DNA of 64,000 bases from Gracilaria gracilis (taxonomy: Eukaryota > Rhodophyta > Florideophyceae > Gracilariales > Gracilariaceae): contig JARGSG010000203.1 in assembly GCA_030374805.1 (NCBI GenBank), positions 62,001-126,000 on the forward strand, written 5' to 3'. Each line of letters opens with the position of its first letter. Positions within the stretch are counted from its first letter, which is position 1. The translations under genes and the position numbers were made by a program. This document shows, piece by piece, positions 9,756 to 20,994 of the stretch. The notes beneath the pieces are model-generated. The model saw only the letters and a program-made list of their open reading frames with translations, searched no databases and was not told the origin of the DNA.

Positions 9756-11432
9756 ATGTCTGACGAGACATCCGACCAAAATGAAATGTCAAGCCTAACC
9801 GGTCTTGGCACGGCTCTGTCAGAGCCCCGTTTTGTTGCAACATCTGTGAATCACCCGCGTCTAGTGCGCTACGACTCCGCTTCAATCAGGACCTTTTTGA
9901 TCGCCTATGATCAATACGTGAGAGAAGTCACCCAGAGAGCACTGCAGCTTGCAGTGGTTGATGCAACAACAGTTGAGCCAGTACGTGCAGTGAAACTATC
10001 GTTCTGCGTGGACCCTGAATGGCTGGAGTCAACCGTAGACCTAGGTTTCATTCCGGACATCAGTGATGTCGAGACGCTTACTGATGAGCAATTAAGGGAG
10101 TACCTGGAGTCCAAATCATCTTCTCAAAAAGGCTCTTTGAGTCTTTCTGCTTTGAACAACCTCGTCTAGAAGGAGCTCCGGATGGATATGAGCGAAACGT
10201 CTGCAACATCGCGTATGACTCTGTTGCTGACATCTTACAATGCTCTTCTACGCCGTCACGGTTTAAAGTGGATTCTTGCATCCCGCGCAAAAACTGCAAT
10301 TTCGCACATTCTTGCAGCAGTGAAGCCTAAAGCACTACGTCTACGGCTCGAGCAGGATTTAGAGTTTGGGCATTCCGAGAAACGCAAAGATTTCAAGGCG
10401 TTCTTGGCGCATGCACTGAATGTTTTAGAATCATTTGAAGATATTGATATGGGGTTTTCTTCCCAAGAACCCTCTTCAAAGTCAAACAGGAAGGACAAAC
10501 CAAGTTCTTCCGGGAAACCCAACCAGCGGTCGGGCACAGCCTCTGCATCTGACAAATCCCAGAGACCGCACAGCCGATGACCGAAGCCATTTTCCTTGCA
10601 CAAGATATGCAAACAAAAGCGTGCCAGACACTGGATCGAGGAATGTGACAGGGCTACTGAAGACGAGAAGCAAGAAATGCGGGCTGAGGTTGCTGCGATG
10701 AAAGCTAGAAAAGGCCCAGCCGCCTCCACCCGTTCGCAAACCCGAAATCAATTTGGGCAAGAACGTAGAGGAAACGGACAGGTCTCTCGTATCACGACGG
10801 ACATGGTCCCTAATCATGTCGATTCCGAATCCTGCATTGTCTCACTAGTAGATGGCAAGTCCAGCCAGGCCTGCATTGCTCGAATCGACTGCGGTAGCGA
10901 CCACAGCATCGTTGCTCCATCTCTTGCGGAGGAATCCGCACTGAAGGGCATTGGAAAGATTTCATTAATTAACCCAATTTCCTTGCAAGTCGCTCTAAAG
11001 AAGGGTGAAAAGCCTCAAACATTCTCATTCTCGCGATCATGGATGACTCTTCGTACAATTCTGATGCTTTTTTCTGGAGAACTGGCCCTTCGAAACGTCG
11101 CGTATCTCATCGCGGATGATGACTTGGCATGTGAAAAACTCCTCATCGGGAATCCGGTTCTCAAGCACCTCAGAGCCAACCCCAGCACCATACTGGACGG
11201 GCGGCGAAAGGAACTCGATAGAATTGATTTTGCAGGAGTAGGGAACGTGATCGGAAGCGGTGGTGGATATGTCCAGCGACTCATGATTGCTCGGCTGAAT
11301 CGCGAAGAACCAGATCATCGTTCTTTGAAGACTGACAGGCCTCGTGTGGACATCGTCACTGCCAAAGCCGAAGAAGATCCATTCCCTGATCCATCCCTCC
11401 TAGATTCTATTGATTCTACGCAGCACGAGTAA
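9756..11432 (+). pseudogene. gag and protease of gypsy E
   Basis: Starts at ATG 9756. The gag part includes VKLSFCVDPEWLES and, after a TAG at 10167-10169, the block AKTAISHILAAVKPKALRLR...KDFKAFLAHALNVLESFE. A TGA at 10578-10580 follows, then a zinc-knuckle-like remnant (CKQKRARHWIEEC; the first Cys pair is incomplete). The retropepsin active site appears as RIDCGSDHSIVAPSL near 10880, with DCGS in place of the usual DTGA or DSGA. The frame ends at TAA 11430-11432. All pieces share one frame, so only nonsense changes have accumulated here. Confidence 0.8.
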
Positions 11433-12870
11433 ATCGTTGACGCTAAAAAGGAAATGGTGCAGATCGCGCGTAGCAATGGCATGCCGGATGATTCCGCCCA
11501 GAGATTGAACTCCTTGGTTCAATCCCACATCAACATCTTCCGCACCGCCCTCTCGTCAGGACCTGCGGCCAGCATTGAGCCGCTGAAGATTGACCTCAAC
11601 CGAGAAGCACATCCAGTCCGTGTGAGATTGCGGTATTACTCGCGCGAGCAGCGCGAATTCTTGGACAAGTTTGTCACAGAATTAGTACGAGCAAATATGG
11701 TTTATCCTAACCCAAGCTCTCCATGGGCCTCCGCTCCGCTTGTGGTTCCCAAACCTGGACCGGCAAGATTTCGTTTTACTGTAGACCTACGTCCGGTCAA
11801 TAAGTTCACATTGAAGCATCAGTTCCCAATGCCAAACATTGAACAAGAACTCTCCAGACTTGCCGGGTCCCGCTTCTTCGCCACTTTTGACTTGTCCCAT
11901 GGATACTGGCAACTTCCCCTCCATCCGGACTGTCAGGCGTGCCAATCATTCATCACACCTGACGGAATTTTCTCACCCACGCGCGTCTTACACAGCACCA
12001 CCAATGCAGTGACGCATATGCAATCTGCTTTGAAGGCAGTACTACCTTCTCCAATCCTCCAACAACTGCTTTATTGGTTAGACGACATGCTGTTGCATCA
12101 CCAGAAAATACAAGGACTGTTAGATTGTATAGAGAAGCTCTTTCATTTCTGTGCCACACACAACATCCGTTTGCACCCCAAGAAGAGCATACTGTTTTCC
12201 ACCAGCATCAGATGGTATGGTCGTCTTATCTCCGCCGAAGGCATTAGGTTTGACCCAAGACGACTGGATGGGCTACTCCGCATGCAACCTCCTTCCAATG
12301 GAGCGCATTTGCAGCAATTTCTTTGCACTATGCAGTGGATGAAGACTGGCATTCCAGACTATGCGAACGTCACGTCTCCTTTGCACGATTTCTTGGAAAA
12401 GGTGTATACAGCCGCGGGGAAACGAACTGCAAGAGGAATCGCAAAAGTAGAACTCGCTTCAATTGATTGGGGCGCAGACGAACTCTCCGCCTTCGAACGG
12501 TGTAAGAAAGCGCTGGTACATCTCGTCACCTTGGCACATAGAGACGACTCTCAAAGGCTCTGCATCTACACCGATGCATCGGACGACATATGGTAAGGAA
12601 TCGCGACGCAGGTTCCACACAGTGACTTGAACAAAGCTCACAAAGATCAACGACACAGCCCGCTGGCATTCTGCTCGGGTCGGTTCAATCAAACACAAAT
12701 GCGTTGGTCGACGTTAGAGAAGGGAGCCTATGCCATCATGATCACGCTCGAACGAATGCACTGGATTGCAGCAACGCCTAATGGTTTCAACAATCTTGTG
12801 TTCATTTTGGATCCACTCTCCATCGTACCAGATCTCTCGCAAACCGCCATTGGAAAGATGCTACGCTGAG
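11433..12870 (+). pseudogene. reverse transcriptase and RNase H of gypsy E
   Basis: RT with FRFTVDLRPVNKFT, FFATFDLSHGYWQLPLH (catalytic Asp) and YWLDDMLLHH (paired Asp intact). RNase H begins at YTDASDDIW and is cut by a TAG or TAA-type stop at 12594-12596, continuing in frame as GIATQVPHSD, SPLAFCSGRFN and WSTLEKGAYAI to a further stop at 12867-12869. The same frame continues to 13244 with DNVWADLLGRW, the last RNase H motif, and then the start of the integrase zinc module. Confidence 0.88.
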
Positions 12871-12890
12871 CTGTCCGCCTGAGCATCTAC

Positions 12891-14281
12891 ATGTACACGT
12901 GCTTTCACATCCACGGAATTGATAATGTTTGGGCTGACCTCCTCGGCCGCTGGTCAGCACCTCCAACGGTACGCCGCCTTATTTGCATTCCAGCGCTTCC
13001 TTCTACCACATCAGAAGAATTCCAATGGCCATCTCCAAAAGAACTTGCAACTGTACCGAACCTAGAATGCGCCTTGCGCCCACACGATTTGAAACTTTAC
13101 GAGGACCTATGGCGCAACGAAAACCACGCTGTATGGATTCCAAACTCCGCCCACGACCTTCAGCTGCGTACATGCATCATTGCGCACACTGGTCCGAGTC
13201 GGCATCGCGCCAAGGATTCCACGAATGAGGTTTGGCGAGAATAATTTTCTGGAACGGCATGAAGGCAGATGTAAAAGCTTTCGACAAAGCATGCATCCAT
13301 TGTCTCTCTACTACAGGTAAAAAAAAAGTACCCCGCCCAGTTGGCCCAGCAGTGCATGGAACGTCGCCAAACAACTTGTTGCAATTCGACAACACCGAGA
13401 TAGGAGCGAGTCACAATGGTCAGAAGTACATATTGATGCTCCGAGACGACCATTCTGATTACAAATGGCTGTACTTCTTCTGTGACACTTCGCCAGAAAA
13501 CGCTGCCAATGCCATCATTGATTGGTGTGCCGCATTCAACGTACCTGACGGACTTCTTTCCGACATACCAACTATTTTCAAGAACGAAACGGTCCAAAAG
13601 GTTACAAAGGGTTTGAACTTACCACACAAGTTTACGCTGCCGTACAAGCCGTGGAGCCACGGCGCCGTGGAACGTCTTGGAAGAGAACTGCTTTGCGTCT
13701 TCCGCGCTTTTACGTCGGAGCTACAATTGGACTTTCAGGAATGCACGGACCTCCTCCCAATCGTTCGGAGCATTTTAAATAACACTCTCTCCTCTTATCG
13801 CAGAAACGTGCCACCGATAACAGCTTTTACTAATATGAAACCAACCCCACCCATTTCAACATTGATGCGCTCGCAGAATACGACTTGGATAAGCATTCCG
13901 GACGCTCTTAGAGAACGCGCGGTGAATGTGAAGAAGCTACAAGAGCTTACAGCCGAACTCCGACACATGGGACAAGAAGCGCTCTCTACAAATCGAAAAG
14001 GATCTCGTGAAACTGTCTCGAGAGAAACATTAACAAATTACACTGAAGGCGATTTTGTGCTTGTTGCACAAGAAGAATTTAAGGCTGGAGAAAAACTTGC
14101 TCTTCGCTGGCGGGGACCTCGTCAAATTTTGCGACCGATTTCAGATTACGTTTATCTTGTTGAAGATCTACGTAACGGTGTCGCTACAGAAGAACATTTT
14201 TTAAGGTTGAAGTTTTATCACGATAGTTCCTTGGACACAGAAGCTATAATGCTCATGTTATATCATCTGAGACCGGAATAA
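12891..14281 (+). pseudogene. integrase of gypsy E
   Basis: The RNase H end and the first His region of the integrase are in one frame to 13244. The remainder (FFWNGMKADVKAFDKACIHC) lies in another frame from 13232, so a frameshift sits near 13235-13245. The rve core keeps all three acidic residues: LLQFDNTEIG, LLSDIPTIFKNE and SHGAVERLGREL. The ORF ends at TAA 14279-14281. Confidence 0.88.
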
Positions 14282-14283
14282 TT

Positions 14284-14487
14284 GTGGCACGTCTTCTTCG
14301 ACTTGTTGAGGACAACGATGATCTGTTGGTACATATTCGTTGGAAAGGGCTTCGAAACTCAGAAAAAACTCTAGAACCCATTACTGGAGTGTACAAAGAT
14401 GTTCCCAAGATGGTGCTTCGGCTTTTGAAACGCAAAGCTACACCCAAACATCTGGTTATCAAAGCCCAACACGTTTTGGGTCTTTGA
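14284..14487 (+). pseudogene. chromodomain of gypsy E
   Basis: A 67-codon frame, shifted relative to the integrase, with the chromodomain pattern VARLLRLVEDNDDLLVHIRW, KGL, EKTLEPITGVYKDVPKMV. It is followed within 10 bases by the polypurine tract and 3' LTR, the expected position for a chromovirus C-terminus. Confidence 0.75.
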
Positions 14488-14497
14488 GAGAGGGAAG

Positions 14498-14746
14498 TGT
14501 AGCCTCTTTGGGCATCTGCAGGCTACGCAGTAGGCGTAGACGCTGCTGTTGGGACCCAAAACGGTCTTCCCCAATTCAGACACAAGTACCTGAATTGTGA
14601 GAGCACCCTACGCAGTTAGCATTCTACTCGTAGCTGGTAATTTGGTAGAACCACTACAGTACTTAAGATAGTTTCTTACCGCCCTCAGTAAACCTTGAGG
14701 GCATCGAACCTCTTTCTCCCAAGTCTACCTACTTGGTTTGGTTACA
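14498..14746 (+). repeat. 3' LTR of gypsy E
   Basis: Starts TGTAGCC and ends GGTTACA, an inverted terminal pair of the kind LTRs carry. It is preceded directly by a purine-rich tract (GAGAGAGGGAAG, 14486-14497) that fits a polypurine tract. The last 83 bases recur at the 5' end of the element. Confidence 0.8.
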
Positions 14747-17520
14747 GAAACCGACATTTATCAGCGTTCACCTGCTGAGGACGTCGTCTCCTTTTAAACT
14801 CCCTTCAGCCCCGTAGACGCTTCTTGATACACAAGTTGTGCTTCGAGGTCGACCGCCCGCTTAGCTCAGCGCCACCGCCTGCACACACAGCGTCTAAGAA
14901 CTGCTCCTGATTGTAAGACTGCTTCACCAAGCTTCCGTGGCCGCCTTGCGAGTGATCAATTTTTCAAATACAATGCCCTTTTGCCAGCGATAATTTTAAA
15001 GCTTGAATACGTGATTTCGTAAAACTTGAAACGCATTAAACCAAAACGGTTTACTGTTACTGTTATTCAAACATTAGTCAAATTGATCAGAGATCTTCGA
15101 AGCTCGCTTCTTAAAGAAAAAAGACCGCAAAGCTCCAAATGCGTGGTTTTATTGTAAAGTGCTTTAGCCAAAAAGAGGGTCACTTGCGATTTCAAATAGA
15201 TTTGCAATATTTAAAGACTATGTTATGAACATATTATCAAATTACATTTCAATTCAAGCTGTTCGAAGATTCGCAAACAGGACTTGAATGCATGTATAGG
15301 TTGTAGAATAACTAACGCTAATACGTATAATACTGGCGAGTATCTGCAGTATTAAATGAAGAATTTCTTTCTGTAAGTGCTAGAATAATAGATGAAGAAC
15401 GAATATTTGTGGCGGTGAAGAGTCCGTCCTTTACTGTTTTTTATTCAGAGAGGCTCAGTACAGATGGTTTTAGAAAATGTTTGGTGAAAGTCAGTACTTT
15501 TGTTTTTTAGGCCAATGCGATTTCCTCGGTACTTGATCAACTACGGTCTCCAGATTAGCTGCTTGGGGAGTTGGTTCTTTTCCTTGAATTACAATTTGTT
15601 GGTATGGTAGTGTGACAGCCATGTGACGCGCCTAGTTTTTTCGCTAATACTTTTCTCAATAGAAAAGAAGGCGTTCTAAATAGAAGCAATGCATTTTGGA
15701 TGGTGTACCACGTGCTAAGTTAGCACTGCGTAAAAACATATTGCTGCTACTTTAAAATAGGTTTTGCTTTTGGAAATCCCCTCAATTACCTCTAAACCAG
15801 CTCAACCCCTTTGTGAGTAGGAGCTTTGCTAATAATAATGAAGAAGAAATAGCACATAAATAACGTTTTCTACCACTTTGCTTATGGTCCCTATTTCTTT
15901 GACGTTACGTAAATATTTGCTACACGTACACACCTGGGAGATCCGGGAAAACAATCATTTTGAGTTGTACCAAATCCTAATTGCGATAAAGACCCTAAGT
16001 TTCTATTTTAATGGACAGGTAAAATACGTGTATGTAAGTGACGTTGCTGTTACGCAGGTTTGGTTAGTAAAGAACTCAATAATATTATTGAGTTTTTGAA
16101 AAGTCAATATTGAGTTCTGGAACCAAAATATTATGGCTTAACTTTTGTCCCTAGGATAGGATTTTCTTATATGCTTGCATAACCTCTAAGCGCATAGGTA
16201 GACGCATAAAATCTTGACTTCAAATCTGTTCGAGAGTCAAGTATTTTTGGGTTTATGGTACTTCAAAGGTGCACAATTACGCTAGTTATGTCGTTATTAA
16301 GCTTTTTTTACGCCATTAGTTTTCTCAATTTGATTGTTTGGAGCAAGTTTACTTATCTATAGTGCACATCAAAGTCTTGTGTACAAAACTATGCCTTTAT
16401 GTCAAAGAACCTGCTTGGACCTACAGAAGTTATGGCTGTTCAAGTTTAGTACAGTACTTCCAAAACACTTCGAAGTTTACGTTTTGCTTGCAAAACGAAC
16501 AATGTCAGAGACTGCCTGCATACATACAGCAAGGATATAATTTTCTAAGTACAACGTCAGCAAAAATGCTGATTTTTAACAGCAATGTAAACAAAATGAC
16601 GAGCTTATGTAAACCACTCTGCATGGCTGTTGATAATTTCTTGGTTTGTTTTTTTTTATTTTTTCTTATATACTGCCCTTCCCGGATCGCAGAACTTACA
16701 AAACACCATGAGATTTGGCATTTTGACGCTTGTCATTTTCGCCCGCGGTTGCACACACACGGAGAATCTCGCTGTTGACAAGTCGAGGTTACACAATATA
16801 GACAGCGAGCACAACAATCTACCCTAAAGAAGCTAGTTGCCTCGTTGCTGCGCCCATAAAACGAGACAGTTGCAACAAGGCAACCTGTCTTTACCTCTGT
16901 AATCACAGTGTTTGCCAGCTTGCTTCGAATGCTCTCAATTTTGACTCTGTTCGCCAGTTAAATACTTGTAACAAGATATTTGGCATTCCATTCATGTTTC
17001 AACGTGGCTTGAATTCGGGACATCAAATAAGACAGAATAGGAAAGGCTAATTACCAACTTTCGGATACAATCTGGTTGTATGCAAAGTACATGCAGAATG
17101 AACCGGGAGCTACAAGGCCTAGTTGATCACCATGCATTAAGAGGGCACGGTACTGACGGAGGTACAGAAGCTTTGGTTTCCATGATCGATGGAATTTGAG
17201 TGTGCACAAAAACTTATCATGATGTTGTAACCCGTTCTGATTCTTTGCTTCCAACAGCAAAGATTCTGAGAAAGATTTTTCTCTTTTTTTTTTTAGAGGG
17301 CTGAATGTCATGCTTACGGGATATCTAAGGTTCAACAGAAGCACAGTCTACCGCAGATCTCGATATCACTTTCACATTCGGATGCTGTTTGTGAAATGAT
17401 GATTGGAACTCTCTCGTTGCGCCTCGACTCTCACCTAGGAGTTGTACCGTTGTATTATCATCGATCTGTCTGCTCACTTACGACCTTGATGCCATACAAC
17501 CGTTCTCTTGAGAAGCCAAT
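14747..17520. other. AT-rich intergenic stretch, no gene seen
   Basis: About 2.8 kb without a convincing ORF (the longest, 16338-16778 plus, has no recognisable similarity). It contains a perfect 20-base palindrome (ACTCAATAAT and its complement) near 16074-16093 and an imperfect inverted repeat near 16836-16881. No tRNA or other RNA gene could be recognised. Confidence 0.5.
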
Positions 17521-17527
17521 GAAGTCG

Positions 17528-17536
17528 TATAAATAG
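17528..17536 (+). promoter_or_regulatory. TATA box upstream of the NLP-type gene
   Basis: TATAAATAG sits about 175 bases upstream of the ATG at 17711, with a CCAAT-like GCCAATG about 12 bases before it. This is the clearest core promoter in the window and suggests the gene was expressed before disruption. Confidence 0.6.
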
Positions 17537-17710
17537 CGGCCCTTCCGTGTAGCAGACCCTTGTGAACACTTGCTCATTCTGTGTCCATTTCTTCTCCGGT
17601 CATTACCAATTTAAGGAACCCGCATGCCCCTGCATTTGCCTCTCCTTGACCCTCATCAACATTATTTGAACTGTTCAGACAATCGCAGAAACGGCAAATA
17701 ACACCCACCG

Positions 17711-18023
17711 ATGTCGTCGTATTCGTTTCTCCCGCTTCTGTTGCTGCTCTGGTTCACTTTTGCCTTTGGTCGAAAAGTAGGACACAACAAACTTCGCCCA
17801 ATTAATGCTCGCGTGGGCCCTTATATGAGGCGTTTTGCTCCTTTCTTTTCCTATGAACAGGGATGCAAATCTTATCCGGCTGTGAATCAAGCTGGCGACT
17901 ACAGCGGCGGCTTGAAGGCATCTGGGAGACCGGGTGGTAAATGTCGCGAAAGTGGACGCCAGCAGACATACGTTCGAGTCAAAATTCTATCAAAAGCGTT
18001 TGCTCCAGCAGAACTTGCAATTA
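17711..18023 (+). pseudogene. NLP-type (NPP1 family) secreted protein, N-terminal part
   Basis: Starts at ATG 17711 with a clear signal peptide (residues 1-20, a run of five Leu within MSSYSFLPLLLLLWFTFAFG). It is followed by the N-terminal NPP1 domain pattern GCKSYPAVNQAGDYSGGLK and KCRESGRQQTYVRV. NLPs are secreted proteins of plant-associated microbes, some cytolytic to dicot plants and many not. The reading frame is broken after 104 codons by a PIF/Harbinger element inserted at 18024; the residues that an ORF finder adds after this point are transposon sequence. The rest of the gene lies at 20995-21399 in the same phase. Confidence 0.88.
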
Positions 18024-18228
18024 GAGCATCTCTATCAAGAAACCCAAAGTAAAGTTCCAAACAACCCAATTGTGTAAAATTTGGTTTGGACACCAGTGCG
18101 CACCCCTATCAATGCCTGGGTGGCCAAAAAGTGGCGACGACGTGTTCCCAGACAGCTTTCATATGCGGAGATCATGCAAACTGCTCTGCTTCCTTTGCAC
18201 CACATCTCTTGCCCACGCTTCCTCCAGA

Positions 18229-19584
18229 ATGAGCGAGAGCTCCTCTGACGATGAGTTCATCACTTTCAGTGACACAGAAGAGCAAGGTGCTGCACGCAGT
18301 ATGGCCGTTCTCACAGCAGTACTGCCTATCGCAATAACTTCTCATTCACAATACGCTGGGCGTCAGCAATCTACTGCGACCATCCGACGAGGACAGTGCG
18401 ATTGGTTTTCAAACTATCTGGACGCAAACCCTGTGTATCCGGCGTCTCGCTTTCGCCAAACATTTCGCATACCGATTACAATGTACTGGATTCTTCACGA
18501 TGAACTTATACAGTTTGAACCACGATTGCAGCAGCGAATAAACGGTGGAGGTGTTTTAGGCCATTCATCACACCAGAAGGTTCTCGGCACACTACGCAAG
18601 TTAGCCACAGGGCTTTCACTTGATCAAATGGACGACATGGTAAAGATGTCTCCAGAAAGCCAGCGGTACTACTTCCAAAACGTGCTTCAGAGTATTTTCA
18701 ATAGGTTTGGACCTACCTACTTGAACCGCGAACCTACACTGCATGAGCTTCGTTCTATTGAAAAACAGTACAAAGAGGCTGGGTTTCCAGGATGCATTGG
18801 TTGCGTTGATTGCATGCATCTTCATTGGAAGAACTGTCCAAAGGCTTTAAAAGGCCAATATCACAATCCTAAAGATGGGAAGCTTGCTACAATAAGTTGT
18901 GAAGCTCTTTGTGACCACAACCTGTATTGCTGGCACTGGTTCGCTGGACGATGCGGTACTAACAACGACCTAACTCTAGTGGGTAATAGCCCATTGTTTA
19001 TTGACATTCTTTCAAACAAGCGACGGATGATTCTGCCGGAAGGGTATGAAGTTAATGGCTCCGTTCGACATGGTCTGCTGTATTACTTGGTGGACGGAAT
19101 CTACCCTCCATGGGCAATATTCGTTGGTCCAAACCATGCCCCAGCGAACAAACGAGAAACCACGATGACCAAAGCGCAAGAAGGAACACGAAAAGATATC
19201 GAACGCTTTTTTGGTTGCCTACAAGGCCGCTTTAAAATACTCAGACACGAGATGTTCGATTGGAGTGACGAGAAAATTGTTCTCATCAGCCAGGTTTGTG
19301 TAATACTCCACAACATGTTAGTTGACATGGATACTCGCGGAGAACTACGAAGCGAGACTGACGAAAACGGCAACCCTATTAGCGTTATTGAGGAGTTTTC
19401 GCAAGAGGCATCAATGGAAATCTCAGACGAGGAGCAAATTGGTGGGGGCATAAGCGACACTGGTCTCGGCGGTTTGACCTCTTTACTGGGGCAGTATGAT
19501 CTCGTTACAAACGAACAGCAACACCAACAACTGTACCAAGCTCTCACCAACCACTTATGGGCTCTCCGAGGGTCCCAACCCTAA
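18229..19584 (+). CDS. PIF/Harbinger DDE transposase
   Basis: 451 aa from the ATG at 18229, chosen because the frame further upstream has no better start and lies near the TIR. The catalytic triad appears complete: Asp194 in GCVDCMHLHW, Asp247 in GTNNDLTLVG, Glu325 in KDIERFFGCLQGRFKIL. The region before it (WFSNYLDANPVYPASRFRQTFRI, then LGTLRKLATGLSLDQMDDM) matches the N-terminal half of plant- and oomycete-type Harbinger transposases. The enzyme cuts and pastes its own element at TTA sites together with the Myb/SANT protein encoded at 19696-20676. The C-terminus is acidic and Gln-rich. Codon frame is intact throughout. Confidence 0.95.
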   Translation: MSESSSDDEFITFSDTEEQGAARSMAVLTAVLPIAITSHSQYAGRQQSTATIRRGQCDWFSNYLDANPVYPASRFRQTFRIPITMYWILHDELIQFEPRLQQRINGGGVLGHSSHQKVLGTLRKLATGLSLDQMDDMVKMSPESQRYYFQNVLQSIFNRFGPTYLNREPTLHELRSIEKQYKEAGFPGCIGCVDCMHLHWKNCPKALKGQYHNPKDGKLATISCEALCDHNLYCWHWFAGRCGTNNDLTLVGNSPLFIDILSNKRRMILPEGYEVNGSVRHGLLYYLVDGIYPPWAIFVGPNHAPANKRETTMTKAQEGTRKDIERFFGCLQGRFKILRHEMFDWSDEKIVLISQVCVILHNMLVDMDTRGELRSETDENGNPISVIEEFSQEASMEISDEEQIGGGISDTGLGGLTSLLGQYDLVTNEQQHQQLYQALTNHLWALRGSQP

Positions 19585-19594
19585 CGCACGATAA

Positions 19595-19669
19595 CGTCTA
19601 CGGCGCCTGCGGCGCCGTAGACGCACGAGCGGCTGGGGCTCCGCCCCAGACCCCGCTCCTAGCGGAGCG
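19595..19669. terminator. cluster of three GC-rich hairpins between convergent ORFs
   Basis: Three inverted repeats lie back to back: 13-bp perfect arms at 19595-19607 and 19611-19623 (loop TGC), 7-bp arms at 19633-19639 and 19643-19649 (loop TCC), and 6-bp arms at 19654-19659 and 19664-19669 (loop TAGC). They fill the gap between the two convergent PIF ORFs. Calling them a transcription end signal is inference from position. Confidence 0.4.
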
Positions 19670-19695
19670 CTCCGAAACTCCATTTTGAAATGGTA

Positions 19696-20676
19696 TCACT
19701 GAGTGGTACTGCCTGGACGTGTTTGGTCACCATTCGTGTCTTCTGAAACGACCTGCGACTCTGCGTGCGGGGCATCATGGACTTCTTTGTGGTGTTCGGG
19801 TGTGCTGCTCTGGCCATCCGTGAATTGGTATGATGACGTATTGCCAACTCGTTGGGAAACACTTTCTTGATTAAAGTTAACATCATCGTTCAAACTCTCC
19901 TTGAAGCCGCCCAAGACCGCTGCTTTCTGCATCAAATCTTCCAATCTCCTGTTTGTCTCTGCTTGCGTTAAACACATTCGATTCAGAATCTTGAGCTGTA
20001 ACGCTATGGAAGCTGCCATTTTCTTGTTTTCGGCTGAATTCCGAATGCTCTCGGACATGGCATCCATACTTTTTGCTACTTTTGAGAGATTGCGTTCCGT
20101 TCCTTCTTCCGCTTTCCGCTTTTTTGCCCCTATCGGTCGTGTACTGCATGGACTAGACATTGGAATCTGCGCTGGACCTGGCTCTTCGAGCGATGTGGTG
20201 TTTCCGTGTTCTTGATTACCTCTTTGTGGTTTGTACCCAGCGGCGTTTTGAGAGCTTCCTCCTAATTGCCTAGAGAATTTTGGACAGGTCGACAGAAGTC
20301 GTATGGCAGAAGTAAAACGAATAACACCTGGTGTTCGTAGCTCACCTTTGTACTTATATTTGTTGTTGTTCTGGTACAAAGTCATTATGTTTCTGACTGT
20401 GTCTTCTTCGGTTTCGCCAGAAGGAATGTTGGCACGATACAGTTTTTCAGCCGCCAAATACTTTTGCGTTGTTCGAGCTACGGTAATCCACCGCGAGCTT
20501 AAGCTGTTGGACACACGAGGACGAACGCATTCTGGTTGTTTTTCGTAGACGACTGCCACAGCTCTCCAAAATGTTTCTGCGTTTTGCTCCATAGTGCATT
20601 GAGAAGCAGAAATCCATGACCGCGCCAGTGCGAGATCCTCATTGGGAGTGAAATTGGGGCCTCTGGGAGTGTCCAT
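19696..20676 (-). CDS. PIF/Harbinger Myb/SANT-like accessory protein
   Basis: 326 aa from ATG 20676. Residues 8-75 form a Myb/SANT-like helix set (FTPNEDLALARSWISASQ, ETFWRAVAVVYEK, SLSSRWITVARTTQKYLAAE), as in the ORF1 product of PIF/Harbinger elements. That product binds the terminal repeats and helps import the transposase into the nucleus. The middle is polar, and residues 180-270 have charged helical stretches (KKRKAEEGTERNLSKVAKSMD, LQLKILNRMCLTQAETNRRL) that could be coiled coil. It is transcribed towards the transposase gene and stops about 110 bases from it. Confidence 0.85.
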   Translation of the reverse strand: MDTPRGPNFTPNEDLALARSWISASQCTMEQNAETFWRAVAVVYEKQPECVRPRVSNSLSSRWITVARTTQKYLAAEKLYRANIPSGETEEDTVRNIMTLYQNNNKYKYKGELRTPGVIRFTSAIRLLSTCPKFSRQLGGSSQNAAGYKPQRGNQEHGNTTSLEEPGPAQIPMSSPCSTRPIGAKKRKAEEGTERNLSKVAKSMDAMSESIRNSAENKKMAASIALQLKILNRMCLTQAETNRRLEDLMQKAAVLGGFKESLNDDVNFNQESVSQRVGNTSSYQFTDGQSSTPEHHKEVHDAPHAESQVVSEDTNGDQTRPGSTTQ

Positions 20677-20994
20677 ATTGGAACTTGGCGTTGTGGAAAT
20701 GAAATGTCACAAGACAGCATTGCGCGGGCGATGCGATTGTCAAGGTATGCGGCACTCAAGTGTTTCTGTTGGGAATTGGCGCGAGTTGCGGAATCAGACA
20801 GCGACACAACGTGGCGAGACATGAGTGGTTTTAAAATTTAGGCAGCGACCCAAATTGCTGTCTAAACTCGTTCGAGTTTGGGAAGAAGTTTGGGTCGCTA
20901 CCCAAATTTTTTGGGTTTTGGACACTTGATAGGGTTGCAGTTTGACGTCAATCCTAAATAAATAGGATTTTGGGTCTTCGATAGAGATGCTCTT

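Larger units (their letters stand above)
9600..14746 (+). mobile_element. Ty3/gypsy retrotransposon E with chromodomain (degenerate)
   Basis: Plus-strand element: gag (9756), protease (near 10870), RT (11454-12596), RNase H (12590-12870), integrase (13232-14281), chromodomain (14284-14487), polypurine tract and 3' LTR (14498-14746). The 5' end keeps only an 84-bp piece (9600-9683) matching the 3' part of the LTR. Most of gag-pol is in one frame from 9756 to 13244 interrupted by five stops, then the integrase and the chromodomain each lie in another frame. Its RT sequence (WASAPLVVPKPG, YWLDDMLLHH) is clearly different from the copy A family. Confidence 0.9.
18024..20992 (+). mobile_element. 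PIF/Harbinger DNA transposon, apparently complete
   Basis: 2,969 bp with terminal inverted repeats beginning GAGCATCTCTATC at 18024 and ending with the complement at 20992, flanked by the 3-bp duplication TTA (18021-18023 and 20993-20995). TTA duplication and two ORFs (a DDE transposase and a Myb/SANT-like protein) define the superfamily. The two ORFs converge on a GC-rich hairpin cluster at 19595-19670. No stop or frameshift was seen in either ORF, so the element may be autonomous. Confidence 0.95.
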
